A stretch of DNA of 64,000 nt from Arthrobotrys musiformis (GCA_036971715.1 JAVHJL010000009.1:1364001-1428000), one strand, 5' to 3'; shown: positions 46,348 through 59,486, counted from the first letter of the stretch. Made by a program: numbers and translations. Notes: generated from the letters alone by a model not told the origin.

Positions 46348-48585
46348 TTATACACTCTCTGCTGGGCCTGTATAGAATTTCCTGTTAGTTTTATATTCAG
46401 GATAGATTATTAGATGTAGATGTTAAAGACTTACCACTAAACCGACTGTACATTCCGCCTTCAACCTCTTTACTCCACTGCGCCACCCGTCCCTTCTCAA
46501 CCTCACTCCTCGTAATCCCCTGCAACCCATCGGCCAACCCCATACTCTCCAAAAACTTGACAGCCTCAGTCCACTCCTTCTCCTTTCTCTTCTTACCCCA
46601 CCCCATCTCCTCACCCATGGTATCAATAACCAACGGCAAGCTCTCCAAAGCCGCCTGGGCATTCAAAAAAGCCAATCTTGTTCGTCGGGCAATGACATCC
46701 ACCGCCGTCTCAGCCATCTCATGACGTACCGCGTACCTAATCTCACCGTCGACGAAGGGGTATAGTGGAGATATCCTGTTACCCCTGACCGGGAAACGAA
46801 GGTTTGTAGGCGAACATAGCGATGCTACAGTCCACGCTCTATCTCCGTATGCGCTGGCAAGATGTTGAGCTACCACTGTATCCACGCCGAAGTGCTGGAT
46901 CAAGTTGATGAACAATGTAGGACTCCAGCCGTGGGAACCGATGAGTTTTAGTTTGTCGGTATTGCAGTCTCCAGAGATTTCTAGCATGCCGTAGGTACCC
47001 CTTGCCGCTGAAGCAGCAGCGGAGTCTGCGTCGTTTTCGGAGACGAAGGTTGGGTAGAATGGGAGGGGTTTGGGGTGGGGTTTTAGCTCGAATTTCTCGA
47101 TTGCGATGTCTAGAGATTCTTCGGCCATTTGACGGTATGTAGTCCACTTACCACCAGCAATGGTGAGGAGACCGGAGTTGGAGATATCGATCAGGTGATT
47201 TCGGACTAGGGATTCTGTGTTTTTGGCTTTGGGGTCACGGACTAGCGGGCGGATTCCGGACCATGCGGCTAGAACGTCGCCACGACGGACGTTGATGTCC
47301 GGTGCTAGATAACGGGATACCTCGTTTAGGATGAATTGGATTTCTTCCTCCTTCGGAACAGGTTGCGGGACGATTTCCGTTGGAGCATCTGTTGTACCCG
47401 CGATAGTGTTTCCTTCCCAGGGTAGGAAGAAAATCACCCTTCCGTCAGAGGTATTCGCATCCAAAAGCCCCATTTTTCGAGGGCTGTAGTAACCCGGCAG
47501 AACGATATGGACACCCGAGCTCGGAGCGACAATTTCACGGGACTCCCCGTCGTCCATTTTCCGGATTGTATCTGTGTACGGTCCCGTGGCATTGATTACG
47601 CATTTCGCCCTCACGGAGATGGGTTTGGCGGAGGGGTCGAGGACGTCTTGGACTGTGGCACCGTTCACTTGGCCGGTTGCGGGGTCTTTGAGAAGGGAAG
47701 TTACGTTGGCGTGGTTTGCGAGGGTGGCGCCGTAGAGGGCTGCGGTCATGGCGATTGTGACGTTCATGCGGGAGTCATTGTGGGCGCCGTCTATAATACA
47801 ACAATTAGCAAGCTATTCCTCAAGTCAAAGAGTATTTCTATGTAGTACCGTAGTAGACCAGTGCGCCGCATAGCTTCTCTCTTTTGAGCATGGGGAATGC
47901 TTCCAGGGCCTTTCCTCGAGTTAGGAAGTAACTACTCTCGATACCCTCGCCGCTCAACTTTGCCAGAGCGTCATATGCCTTTGTCCCAGCCCAGTAGTAC
48001 CTAAATCCCAAGCATCTCCAGTTAACAAAACTTCAAATCCCATCGATTGAAACCAGGAAAGGACAGGAAAACCACCTACGGTGCCTTCCACCATTCATAA
48101 ACCGGCAGCATGATGGGTAACCAAGCGCTCAAATGCGGCGCCGTATGCAAAAACACCGTCCTCTCCTTCAACGCCTCCTTGACCAGATTATACTGATCTA
48201 TATCCGCATCCCAAAACGCCTTTTCGAGGTACCGGACCCCCCCATGCACCAGCTTCGTACTCTTACTGCTCGTCCCAGCCGCGAAATCGTCCCGCTCGAT
48301 CATGGCAACCGTAAGCCCCCTCGAAGCAGCATCAAGTGCAATCCCGGACCCCGTGGCCCCGCCACCGATGATAAGAACATCAAACGGATCCTTCGCATTC
48401 CGTAGGTTTTCCAAATGCTGCTTCCGCGACGGTAAAGTCGGGAAGATTGGGGGTTTCGTGATGGGTTTCGGGTTATCGCCCGGGTACGCCCGCGGTCTTA
48501 AGACATTGTAGAGGGTTGCGCCGCCGATTGCTGAGACTCCGGTGACTGTGGCGGCGGTGTAGGCGAGTTTTCGCCGGAATGTCAT
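46348..48585 (-). CDS. GUT2: FAD-dependent glycerol-3-phosphate dehydrogenase, mitochondrial
   Basis: Oxidises glycerol-3-phosphate to dihydroxyacetone phosphate and feeds electrons to ubiquinone at the inner mitochondrial membrane (glycerol catabolism and G3P shuttle). Four exons (48585-48080, 48000-47849, 47790-46435 and 46367-46348) join in phase to 677 residues. The N terminus is basic with a hydrophobic segment (about residues 9-29). The FAD-binding Rossmann motif is DVLIIGGGATGSG (residues 69-81), followed by RDDFAAGTSSKSTKLVHGGVR. Further family blocks are VYYDGAHNDSR, INATGPYTD, PSSGVHIVLPGYY, FFLPWEGNTIAGTTDAP, WSGIRPL and GGKWTTYRQMAEE. No EF-hand extension is seen. The last exon is only 20 nt, encoding the end of SGPAESV. 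Identification is certain. Confidence 0.96.
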
Positions 48586-51135
48586 TTTTTTCGGTGGGGG
48601 GTTTCCCTTGTCGGGGTTTTTTAATTTTGGTGGGTTTCTTATGTGGGATGGTGGGGAGGTCTGCTATGGCGGGGTCGGTGGGTGGCCGGGTGGGTTGAAC
48701 ACGAGATTATAGATAGCGCATCTGTGAGAGATTCTTTGGCGAAGAAATCACAGCAATGGCGTTGAAGTAGTTAAAAAAATAAAACGGATGCGAAGCTGAA
48801 GCTGAAGATATAAAACGAACGGAAATATCGAAGGGGATAATAACCCCCAAGCTAAAATGGTTGACGGAAGAAATGTTTAATTATAACTCGAGAGAGGACG
48901 GAGAATTGAGTGTCACAGGCTACACCCCCCGGTTTGAGTTTTTTGGCGGGCGGCGGGCGGCGGTGTTTTTTTTTTTCACGTGTCTAAGCGATTAGATCTT
49001 AGCTGTCCGTTCTAACTCTATCAGAAGCTCTGGCACAGCTAGCTGCTATCGCTTTCTGGATCGAGTCGTCGGGATTCGATACAAGGATTTGACTGGAACT
49101 GATTGGTTAATCGGCCAATTGGTATGCTGATTGATAGAAAACGCAAGTGTCATATCAGCTACTACTTACTCGATGCTCTGTTTCCGATAATACAATTCGG
49201 GTGACGGTTTAAAGATACCGAGGGAAAGGACGACGATACATTCGAATACTCAACTCAGCAGACGAAAGAAAGCCCGCACAGGGTGGTTGCATTTTATACT
49301 CGTCATATATGCATACAACATCCATACATCCCTCCACCTTCAAAACACAAAAAAAAAAAAAAAAAACTGCCGGCCACCCCACGCCGGAAGATTATTTAAT
49401 ACTCCCATAGGATTCCCATCATTTTCTAAGGCGTCTAATAAAAAAAAACTGCATCAAGCTAGGAGCTATCGAAAGCTGGGTTCGATTGTGAACGATTTCG
49501 CAGGAAGGTTCAAGGGGTTTGAGGTTAATCCGATGTGGGGAAACGGATACAATTTTCCACGAAACAGAGGGCAGGGGAACCTTCCGAACCGCGGATTATC
49601 GATAATCCGGACCAGGGGTCGGCCAATTACACAATATTTCACTTTTAAAAATACATATCTATATAAGGCCCAACAGTCCTCACGTTACTAATGACGGGCT
49701 TGCCTATGGGGAGAATTTTATTTTGGTGGGAAGGGGATTTTGCGGATTCGGCGGGAGGCCGTGGGTGTTCGGTGAGTGGACTAATTTATTGGTTATTCAG
49801 AGCCTCACCTCGAAAGCACATGTCAACTCTTGGATTCTCAAGGCCGGTATCCAGCTTGTGGCCTGATAGGAGCATTTATCGGACGATAATTGATTCGTTT
49901 GCAATTTGATATGATATCAAATTTTGCTTTTGACTTGCAATACAGTAACCTTTTCTATTTTTTTGGTCTTACTCTTCCTTCGTACCAAGAGAACGCTATA
50001 TATATGGCATGACAGCAAGGTAATATAATACAGAGGTCGGTCCAGCTAGTGCATTGGTGCTTCGGAGCGGGATTCGAGTTTCTGTAACTGTAAATTAAAC
50101 CACAGGTTAGTGACACCTAGGCATGGGATCGGGTTTGGTCATGATCATGTTCTGATAACCCATTGCACTGGTTAGGCCATGCAAAACAGGTTCTAGCACA
50201 CGAACGTTATATATCAATGTCTGCTGGATGTCTTACAGCTTAGGGCCGGTTCAGCCTATTTATATCCTCGAAGGTATCGATTTTCAAGGTTGAGGTTGTC
50301 CGTAGCTTCAAAATAGGAAAGGAAGTGCTGTAACACAAATTCATGGCCGGCAAAAGCGACATTCGGTTTCCCGATTGGCTCTCAACACGGGGTCCCGGGT
50401 TACACAAGCACAAGCTGCTCCCGGTGCCTAATCCCCTCTGACACGCTACGTATACAGCGATGTTACCTGGCCAGTGCCTACGCTGGTATTATGGATTACC
50501 ATATCCTCGAAATATATATCTATGTTACCCTCGACTTCAATGTGATATAAGCACTTGAGCTGGCCGGAAAGCGCGTGACGTAATAGCAATTGTGATTGTG
50601 GCGCCGGCTGAGCTTCAAACGCCAATACATTCGCTCGATCAGTCATTCATTTCATCTGTGCGCAGGCCGCCTCGCAGCCTTCTGTCCAGCACCGAAAAAT
50701 CGCTAGCAGCTAACCAAGATGATAAGGACGAGAAAGAGAGCGAGAGAGAAAGGCTGTCGGGTTTTAGCTAACCCTCTTTCGAAGATTCATCTTCTGAATT
50801 GACCACCCTATTTTCCCCCCTCCCCAACTTCTTCCACACCACGTACGAAGAATTATCGATTCCCGAGAAATCTCGCCACCCGAAACAGAAATCCGGTCCA
50901 ATCCAGTCCAGTCTTGTCCAGCCCCAGTCTAAATTCCCAAGATTGTGGAAATCTCCCAATTCTCGTACGACGTGTGTGCCCAGTACATGCGTTCGACGAC
51001 GTAAGATACCAGGAGAGGTTGAACAACGGGAAAGGACCCGGTCCACTGCAGGAGCCGCTGCTGGAGCATAAGTTCAATTTTCAAATCCGGAAAACCCGTT
51101 GATTTCCCGCCGTCCCCCCAAGCAAAACCGGCGAT
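48586..51135. other. Intergenic, divergent promoters
   Basis: 2.5 kb between GUT2 (-) and the Clr5-type gene (+). An 18-A run lies at 49349-49366. Several short frames occur without support. The final ~300 bp is the probable 5' leader of the Clr5-type gene. Confidence 0.55.
49349..49366. repeat. Poly-A homopolymer (18 nt)
   Basis: An uninterrupted A-run in AT-rich intergenic DNA. It is listed as a simple repeat only. Confidence 0.9.
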
Positions 51136-53753
51136 ATGCAGAATCCCATCCCTGTTGCTGCTACCGGTGCTGCTGGCGCTGGTAGAGCTCCAGCTTCCGC
51201 ACCGGATTTGAATGTGGAGTTCTGGGCGGGACCGTCGCGACCTCAACCGCGTCGATACAACAAGTCCACAGACTGGCAGCCACACAAAGCATTCATCCTT
51301 CGGAAGAGATCCGAGAACGTACCATTAGATGACATTGTGAAACTTCTCAAGTCCGAGAGGAAGCTGGATGTCGAGTAAGTTGAGAATTTATAACCGCTCC
51401 GGTAGCCACATACGGGACCCAAGTGGGTCAAAAATCTCGCTTCATGATTCAACCCCGGATACTGCCGTGGATACTCGCATACGCGGCCTAACCACTTCTT
51501 ATCTAAGGAAGAAAAAAGAAGCAACTGCAAATGTAGAATTATCATAAAAGAAGATCCACCCCATGCTGAGATTCTGTCATGTTTCACAACTAGGCTCCAC
51601 CAATTAAAGCACGTATTGAGGACCTGGAACTCCACGGTGCGCATAAATGCCACTCGCCGGCGCTACATCGTGAGCAAGACCTTGCAGCGACGGGCACTCG
51701 GGAAGCGGACTGTGTTCAAATATGTGGAAACCGGGGAGAAGATTCCAGACGATAAAGTGGAGAAGGTGTTGAAACGGTACAAGAATGAGGTACAGCAAGG
51801 TCAGTCCTCTATCCTCCCTTGGGCAGTTTCGAGTGCCCTTGGTCGTTTTCGATTGGATGATTGCCAACGAGTTCATGCATGGGAAAAACAATCCTTCCCT
51901 GTAGCATCCCGCTAACGGTAGCCGGTTTCTCCATGCATTCCAGGTCAAAATCCAAACGAGGATGCAGACGGTGACCTCATTGCTAAAACCCCCAGTGCTG
52001 CGAGCACAAGTTCTCGAACTGCGGTGGAGGAGGATCACATCACTCCTCTCCAAAAAGCGACGGCAAGATGGCTTCAAGAAGACAGTACTACAACTCCAAT
52101 AGAGGAGGCCATGATGGCCATGAGCCTTATTGGTGGGGAAACTGCCATTCCGGACCTATATCAGGTGAGCCTCGTTTTCTGGCCCGCAATGCATATAGCG
52201 CTCCCAATATTGACCCAGGGGATTGGCGGTTCTAGTTAATTGATCAATCCGTGCCTGAGATACCCACGGAGACTCTCCAAGGGGCGGACCCGGAAAATGC
52301 AAACTCGGCCACCCCGAGTCCAAGCGGCTCGAGCCCCAGAAACGACCCGGAGGCTCAGTCAAGTCCGCCTCCAACCCGTCCTCCACCAGAGGACCCTGCT
52401 ATCATCAATGCTGCAATGGAAGAGCACGTAGAGCATGGTCAAGCATCCTCCTTAGACCTATCAGCCGGCTTCCACCAAGCCACGGCACTACTTCGCCCAA
52501 TCTGCACAGCTTGGATTGATAGAGTCAAACGGAACGCCGTGTGTATCTTATCACAACAGCCATTAGACCCAGAGCCCACAATCGAAGAAATAGAAAAATT
52601 GGGCTACACCCCGACAGAATCCACAGAACCCCTATCTCAAACAGTATGCACCTCCATCGTAGAATATCTGGACGACCCGGATCCTCTCCCTGATCGGGGT
52701 CATGAAATGTTGGGCATGGACTGGGACCCGGTCTCCAAAATCTACTTCGGCGTCCTGCCCGCCTTCTGGGGCCTCTTCGCCGGGACTTCGGCCTTCGAAA
52801 CCGCAAAATTGTATCTAGACGATGTAGCCCGCATATTCTACCTCCCAACTCTGGTCACAAAATACGGTAAAGACCACTACCTCGTAACCCGGGCCATGCA
52901 AAGTTTCGGCATGTGTCTCGGTCTGGTCTGCCACCCACAGGTCTCCGCTGAGATCCTGGAAATGGCCGTTCGTGCCTTCGACAAGTTGGATATGAAACTC
53001 CACCAGCACTCGTTGGATACCTTCTACCAACTGGCCCAAGTCCTCCCATTCAGTCCCAAAGGCCCCCTCGCAACAAAATTAGTCCAATTCTTCCACCAAA
53101 GATGCCTAGTCCGCTACGGCCGCCGTCACGGCCGCACGATCTCCGCATTAGCCCTCATGGCCCGCCTCCTAATAAACCAAAACCTAAAACAAATCGCCAT
53201 AACAATCATAAACGAAGCCAACAAACTGATCTCCGACCTCTCAGAACCCGAGAAGACATCAAAACAATACGCCGACGCCCTCCGAGATCTAGGTAAAGCA
53301 GAGTTCTACGCAGGATTAAGCCACAAAGCCACAAAAACCCTAACCGACGCACTCCAACGTAACGACGACCTCGAACACCGCGCGCCCGATTCATCCCATC
53401 TTTCGTTCCTGTTGGGTATGATCCACGGCCAACTTCAGCAGTGGGAGAGTTCTATAATGTTCTTGAGGAGGAGTACTTTTTACCGATCCGATACTTTTGG
53501 AGAATTACACCGGGCGACGGGTAGTTCGATGGAGGCGTTGACGAGTATGTGCGAACGGAGGGGGTTGGTGTTATACGAAGCCCCCGTGCTGGATATGCTG
53601 GAGAAGTTGTTCAAGCACTACGAAAATAGGTTTGGAGAGGACCATCAGAGGACTTGGAATGCGTGGGTTAAGTACGGGTCCGCTATGATGGTTAGGAAGG
53701 TGACAGAGGATAGGGGCGGGCCTATTAATAGGGATATTGTGGAGGTTCTTTGA
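51136..53753 (+). CDS. Clr5-domain protein with helical-repeat C terminus
   Basis: Four exons (51136-51374, 51594-51799, 51944-52164 and 52236-53753) join in phase to 727 residues. Residues about 46-108 fit the fungal Clr5 domain: DWQPHKAFILRKRSENVPLD, then LKSERKLDVELHQLKHVLRT with WNSTVRINATRRRYIVSK. This is a short helical, probably DNA-binding module found at the N terminus of many ascomycete proteins. A Pro/Ser/Asp-rich linker follows. The C-terminal ~450 residues are helical with TPR-like pairs, for example RHGRTISALALMARLLINQ and ALRDLGKAEFYAGLSHKATK followed by TLTDALQRNDDLEH, resembling the repeat halves of other Clr5 proteins. A regulatory role is inferred, and the target is unknown. 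Introns 1 and 2 lie close to the Clr5 domain. Confidence 0.83.
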
Positions 53754-54398
53754 AGGATTTTGTCTTTTGTATCTCTTTATTTCTAGCCAGTTGGAGTTAT
53801 ATACACATACGTATTTGTTGATAGTATACTATAGAGCCGGGCTCTAGCTCTCGGATCGACGAAGTCATGACCGTTTATATAATTATATACTATTATAGGG
53901 CGCAAGGAGGTGGTATATAAATTTGAAATATATATGCCCTGCTTGCGCGGTTAATAATCTAATGCCACTACGTATCGTATGATTTATATGTATAGTGTTC
54001 GGTAAAGTCAAAGTCATCTTTCATCTTAATTTTTTAACGATCAGGAGTATCCACATTAATGAGTTCTTAGACGATAAGGTCTAGTACCAGGGGACAAGTT
54101 TCTGCATAACCGGACGAAACTATGGGGTATTAAGCAAGGAAAACATACGGAACGCGTGAAAGGGCTGTTGCTCTACTGAGTATAATCGAGCTTGAGTTTA
54201 AATAGTAAAAGGAAGAAGAAGACTAAGAATACAATACACCTGTTTCTCCATGAATGTATGCCAGAACAAGTAAGTAATTAGAAAGTAATAGAAAACATAC
54301 ACCCATAATCACGGCCACAAGAAATAAAGAACAAGAGAAAAAGAACTTAAAGAAAACGACAATCCTCGCTCTCATGAACACACTCTTACCAACCTCTC
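53754..54398. other. Intergenic between convergent genes
   Basis: AT-rich 3' flanks of the Clr5-type gene and the P450. No gene was seen. Confidence 0.6.
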
Positions 54399-56355
54399 TT
54401 ATTTTTCAATCCTTTTAAATTGCAAAAACGGCCCGATCGTTTCAGCCGTAAGTTGATCTCGGGTCTCGAATTCAGTATACCCGGGAACAACATCGGCTTG
54501 TCCGACACCACGCAGACTCTCATCAACTCTGATTTCAAATCCGTAGATGATCCTGGCGAGAGTGAGAGTGAGCTCCATATTCGCGAGAGGACGACCAATG
54601 CAGCTACGAGAACCGATCTGGAAAGGAATCCAAGCAGATTTGGCATTGGCGACAGATTCTGCGCCGACAATGCTCTCGTCCCAGCGGTCTGGATTGAAAA
54701 CGTGGGGGTCGTTGAAGTGGTCGGTGTGATGGTGGATTGCGTAAACCGGAACTCCGCAGTCGGTGCCTGCGGGGATTTTGACTCCTTGGATAACATGGTC
54801 GGCTGTAGTTTCACGCCAGAGAATACCACCGACCGGAGAACTCATCCTCAAGGCTTCTTCGATAACATGCTTGAGGTAAGAACACGAGTTGATCTTTTGC
54901 CCTGGCCAGATTTCATCTCCAGATGAGAAGGTCGTGCGAAGTTCGGTACGGAGTTTCTCAAGGATGTCAGGGTTGCGACTAAGGTAGAAAAGAGCGCCAG
55001 AGAGCGAAGTCGAAGTCGTATCAGAGCCGGCGATAATCAAGACACGGGCTTCCCCCCAGACATCGCTGAGGCTGAGATGTTCACCAGTTTCTGGATCAGT
55101 AGCGTTAAGGATCCAACTAAGAATGTCCTTGTTAGGGACACCTTGTGCCTTTACAACATCCTCACCAGCAGCCTTCGCAGCTTCTTGAGCAGTTCTTTCC
55201 TTAGTCAACTTTGAGCTGAGAGCTAAGAACGCCTTAATGTTCTTGAGATCTTTCAAAGACAGGAAGAGAAGACGGAACAAGCCTCGAATTTTGAAAAGAA
55301 TGTTATTCTTTCCAAAGATTGGGAGGTGAACCATGACACCCACACTTCGGCTAGCCGAAATGATAGCATCGATGACATAGGACAAACCACTCTCATTCTC
55401 AAGGATTTTGAACGGTTGCCCAAACACCAAAGCAGCCATGACATCAAAGGTGAGGCCAGCACCTACATAGATGTTAGCCATCACGAATATACCACTAACC
55501 TAGTCTAGACCTGGGTGAGGCTGGGAACGAGACCAGTCTAGACACCACTAACCAACAAAAATGGAAAATTGAAGGAGCTAGACTTACATAGACGAGACAT
55601 GTTCTTCGATGCACCCCAGCCATCAGTACCAGCTTCATTGGTGAGAATCTCAAGAAACTTGTCGATACGTTCCTGGACGATAGGCTCGTAGCTGCGAAGA
55701 GCTGCATCACTAAACCCGTGTGACATGATCCTTCTTCGCTTCCCGTGGAACGATTTGTCGATGGATGAGAAGAGACTGAAAACGTTCCCGCTCAGGAGCA
55801 AAGCTTTATAACCAGCGGACTTGCGGAGAGGCTTTGTGGCACCGTAAATATCTAATACGAACAAGTATTCGTCCAGTCAGATACGCTAAACACTCGATGA
55901 AACCCGGATCTCCCCAGGAGCCTGCCTACCTTTAACGGCAACGGCCGAATTGAAGGAAACACGGTTGGGACCATAACGGATAACGGGGCCTATTTGACAA
56001 GTTAGTTTACCAACTACTTTACTTTCAAAATATCAGCTGCTGTTGCTGACCGTATTTTTTGTGAAGCTCGAACAGGTGGTAATGGTGACGTCCAGTCCAG
56101 GCATAGTACCCGCCGTAGAGGTCCGTGATACGGGCAAAGAAAGGGCCAGGGAGCGAAGCCAGCGGATGGAAGTAGAGATAGTAAATGGATTGGATGGTAA
56201 CCTATGCATATCAGTTAGCTAACAAACTCCGCATCCAGATTGCAGAAGCCAGACTCCATTATTGCAATACTTACATATCCCGCAAAGACCGAGATAGCTA
56301 CGATAATGGATGGAAGGACCAGGTCCTTATCGAAACTGATAGCTTGGACAAGCAT
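54399..56355 (-). CDS. Cytochrome P450 monooxygenase (fungal, class II, ER-anchored)
   Basis: Five exons (56355-56275, 56201-56051, 55989-55930, 55851-55588 and 55462-54399) join in phase to 539 residues. A membrane anchor (LVLPSIIVAISVFAGYVTI) near the N terminus is followed by a Pro-rich hinge (FHPLASLPGPFFAR). The C-helix region reads KRRRIMSHGFSDAALRSYEP. The I-helix oxygen-binding motif is AGSDTT (about residues 330-335), and the K-helix ExxR is EEALR (388-391). PERF-like text (HVFNPDRW) follows, then the heme loop FQIGSRSCIG with ligand Cys473. All catalytic landmarks are intact. The substrate cannot be read from sequence. No secondary-metabolite backbone gene is in the window. The fourth intron carries the small repeat-flanked insert listed separately. 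Confidence 0.95.
55491..55553. mobile_element. 43-bp MITE-like insert with 10-bp direct repeats, in a P450 intron
   Basis: ACCACTAACC occurs exactly at 55491-55500 and 55544-55553, like a target-site duplication. The 43 bp between them (55501-55543) carries the palindrome GTCTAGAC at both ends (55503-55510 and 55536-55543), followed or preceded by CTGG/CCAG. Its core CTGGGAACGAGACCAG is repeated at 59471-59486. Removing the insert and one repeat copy would shrink the intron from 125 to 72 nt, the usual size here. It carries no coding capacity. Confidence 0.5.
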
Positions 56356-58385
56356 CTTTGTAGCTGTTGGTACTGATCACCCAATTTGAGGTAACACAAA
56401 GCCAAGCCAAGATATCCAGCTGGAGTTGAGCAACGGCACCCGAACAGCCAGTCGAGGAGCGAGCTGAGGCGGATACCAGAAAGCAAACTCAACTATGATA
56501 ACTGCGGTAGGAAGGAAAGGGACAAAAGTCAGTCGACAGAGGTTCGGGTTTGGTGTTTATCTAATTGTTGAAAAGAGAAGGAGGTGAAGAGGCTCAAAAG
56601 AAAAAAAAAAATTGGAGGTCGAAAGCAAGCGGGTTGGATAAATATTGCGTCGACACCTGTGCGCTCTGCAGGGGAAACCACTCACAGGGTCAAACTTTAC
56701 GTAGGATGCCATCTCCAGCTGCCCTTAATGGACCCCGTTCACGGAAATGGGAAGTTTCGCAGGCATCCCCAGCTGGGGCTGCTGATCTCTCGAATTGAGA
56801 CAACTGTGTGGCTATATAGCTGCAGCTGCACTATCAAGGTATAAACCCAAGACTATCTACAAGGTATAGGTATTAAAAAAGACCTACCCGCAGGCAGTCA
56901 ATATATTCGCCGTGTCCGCGGGAGATTTACTTTGCCGACATGATTACTTGCAACATTCCACAAACCAGGAGCCGTGATTTCTAGAAAGGTATCACCTTCC
57001 ATCGATATATCGATATCTCCTTTCGACCTCGCATGTGACCTTTTTTGTGTTGCGCCATACGAGGGCGGTTGAGGTTCGCGATCTCGGTGGAACCGTGATA
57101 CTTCACAAGTTAAATTTAGGTAGTGGATTCTGAAAAGAATTGGGGGCCGGTGGTGCTACTTCAAAAGGCCCCGCAGTTAGAATATAATATGCAGGTTCAG
57201 CCCACGGCTATCTCCACCCTCAAAGGCGGTTTATGCAGCGCAATTGCGCCTTTGCCCAACTTGCACTTGGCGGCTTCTGCATGTGAATCAGAGAGATTGC
57301 GATTGGACCGTGCGGATACACCCAAATCCACACTCCAGGCTCTCAACCAAAAGCTGTTCCCGTCGATCGGATGGGGTATATAAATTGGTTCTCTACCTCC
57401 CTTTCCTATCCTTAGCGAACCTGTCTTCTTCGCAAATTTTGAATACCTTACCTGCTTCACTCGATCTCAAGATCTTGCGAGAACACCTCGGTAGTTACGG
57501 GACAAGAGGCCTGTATTACGCACGTAACCGAGACATATACCCCAGCCCAAGGTCTGAACTAGCCCGACTTGTTTAAGTGCACAGAAAGGTCCCAAGCCAG
57601 ACTGCGAATATGTCTTTAGTCAAGATTGACAGGAATTTTCTGTCACGTAATCAGGTTCTTTTGCGGCTGAGGATATGCCAAGAAGTCTTCCTAAGTACGA
57701 TATGCATCTATCATGCTATGGTTGTTGAATCCGTGTGCGAGGGCTGGGTTGAAGCATCGAAGGTTCTTGCTCCAGCCTAAATGTGATGTTCGGTGGCTGA
57801 TACCAATATCTGGGCGACATACGGTACCGAACTTTGGCGAACCTGCGCCGCAGCCGTTGTCTTGCGTATTTGGGGCGCTAATAGGATCTTCAACTGACTA
57901 ATATACATAGTATGGTGAATAAGCTTATACATTACCTCTCTTATGATAAGCCGTAAGCTGAGCGACTACTTATTCGTAAGTTAATATACATTTGAGGAAC
58001 AAGGGCTGATCGCTACCTCAAGCTCTCAAGACCCGAAAACCCGGACCTGGGCAGGCCAGGCAAGTATGTTAAAATATACATTGAGCGACAGTGCAGAGAG
58101 CGTAAAAACAACCAAACAAGGATTTTCGATTTGCAATTTGATTGGAATTTGAATCAGTTAGATGCATGATCGCAGTTCATATTCGGGCCATACTCTCCGG
58201 ATAACATTCGGGATCAGGATATATTGCCGCATCCACAAAAATATGATGGGTCTCGTACGAAACTCAACTATTATTCCCACGATATCAATATCCAAAACCC
58301 TCATCTAGGTATCCACAATACATAACGGCGAGCGAAAGGGCGAAGGGAAACTTCGCTGTCTCCGCAGGCCATTTCTCCATATTCG
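56356..58385. other. Intergenic, no gene recognised
   Basis: 2 kb containing the P450 promoter and the 3' flank of the small mitochondrial-type gene. Frames of up to 110 codons lack support. Confidence 0.55.
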
Positions 58386-58751
58386 TTATATCAAACGAAA
58401 CATATTATCCTTGACTCCTCGAGGAAGCCCCACAAACTTTCCGCCTTCCATTTCAATCGAGCATTCGCCTCCGCCATCGATATCCCTCATAGATAGCCTT
58501 AAAGCTTCATCTGCCTCCGCTACTGTAAGTTTCTTAGCTTTTTGTTTCGATTTGTCATCCAACTTGTCGGCAGGGTTTTTTTGCTGCTGGACTTTATTCG
58601 GCTCGTGTCCGGATATTTGAGAATTAAATCTTTGCTGGACCTGCGCTGATAGGCATCTTGGTATAGAATTTTGGTCCACAGATCGTGAAAGGGTAGTTTT
58701 TTGAAGTACTTGAAGGCTCCGCTGGAAGTTTATACTTCTGGCAGCTGCCAT
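58386..58751 (-). CDS. Small conserved fungal protein, probably mitochondrial
   Basis: A single-exon frame of 121 residues when started at the ATG at 58751. The frame extends upstream to 58892, so a longer start is possible. Residues 1-45 (beginning MAAARSINFQRSLQVLQ) are rich in Arg, Ser and Leu and nearly free of acid, like a mitochondrial presequence. The C terminus KLTVAEADEALRLSMRDIDG, then GGECSIEMEGGKFVGLPRGV and KDNMFRLI, matches a tail I recognise in small ascomycete hypothetical proteins (…GGKPV…RGV(R/K)xNMFRxI). The exact function is unknown. The shorter start was chosen because the presequence-like stretch follows it directly. Confidence 0.65.
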   Translation of the reverse strand: MAAARSINFQRSLQVLQKTTLSRSVDQNSIPRCLSAQVQQRFNSQISGHEPNKVQQQKNPADKLDDKSKQKAKKLTVAEADEALRLSMRDIDGGGECSIEMEGGKFVGLPRGVKDNMFRLI

Positions 58752-59470
58752 GCTTCTCGTTTTTCGCCTAGATAGGCTTTGAGGCTGGGTACTGTGTAGG
58801 TTTGCACGCTTCCTGGTAAAGATGGCGCCCAAGTTACGAAATATGCGAACCTTAGGCGAGTGAGAACAAAATTTTGACTGCCCGATGCACACGCGAAGAA
58901 TGATGTGCAGCTTTGGATATGACGTAGGCTATGTGGCACAGTGTTCCTTCCCGTGAGCCAGAGTCTTTAGGCGGGTTGGAAATACAACAGGCCCAACACA
59001 TTTGCTCCGGTTGGTACCTTACCCGAGAGCAGGCACCACGAAAACCATATCTCCCTAGGTGTCTATTTTCGAAACCAGGCTCTTGGGATTCTTGACGCTG
59101 CGAAAAGCGGTCAGCTGACTACTTGACGATGGAATACCCTTGAAAAATCAAAGGCAGGATCGCCCATACCCCAGCATGCGCATGTTGCTAGTCTTAGGTT
59201 TGTGTCACCATCATTTCGACTTCTAGGTCCGCAACAAAGGCTTGCACTTGAAAGCTCTTTTAGATCTGCCCGCTTAAGCTAGTACATTGTTAAACATATA
59301 AGTGTGGACCGCGTCCTTCAGCCCAAGACTAAGATTCCCCCAGGTAGGAAGTCGAATTCAGGAATAGCTATGGATGAATAACTCTTGCATCTAGCTGTAT
59401 ACTTAAATTATAAAGCGACTGTATATATCTTTTAAAGCCAGAGCCCAAACAAAGGCCACCTTTGTAACGT

Positions 59471-59486
59471 CTGGGAACGAGACCAG
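59471..59486. repeat. Second copy of 16-bp motif CTGGGAACGAGACCAG
   Basis: Identical, over 16 bp and in the same orientation, to the core of the insert at 55521-55536. Here it is bounded by TCTGG and CCAGA. An imperfect palindrome of related words follows at 59522-59545. Confidence 0.7.
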
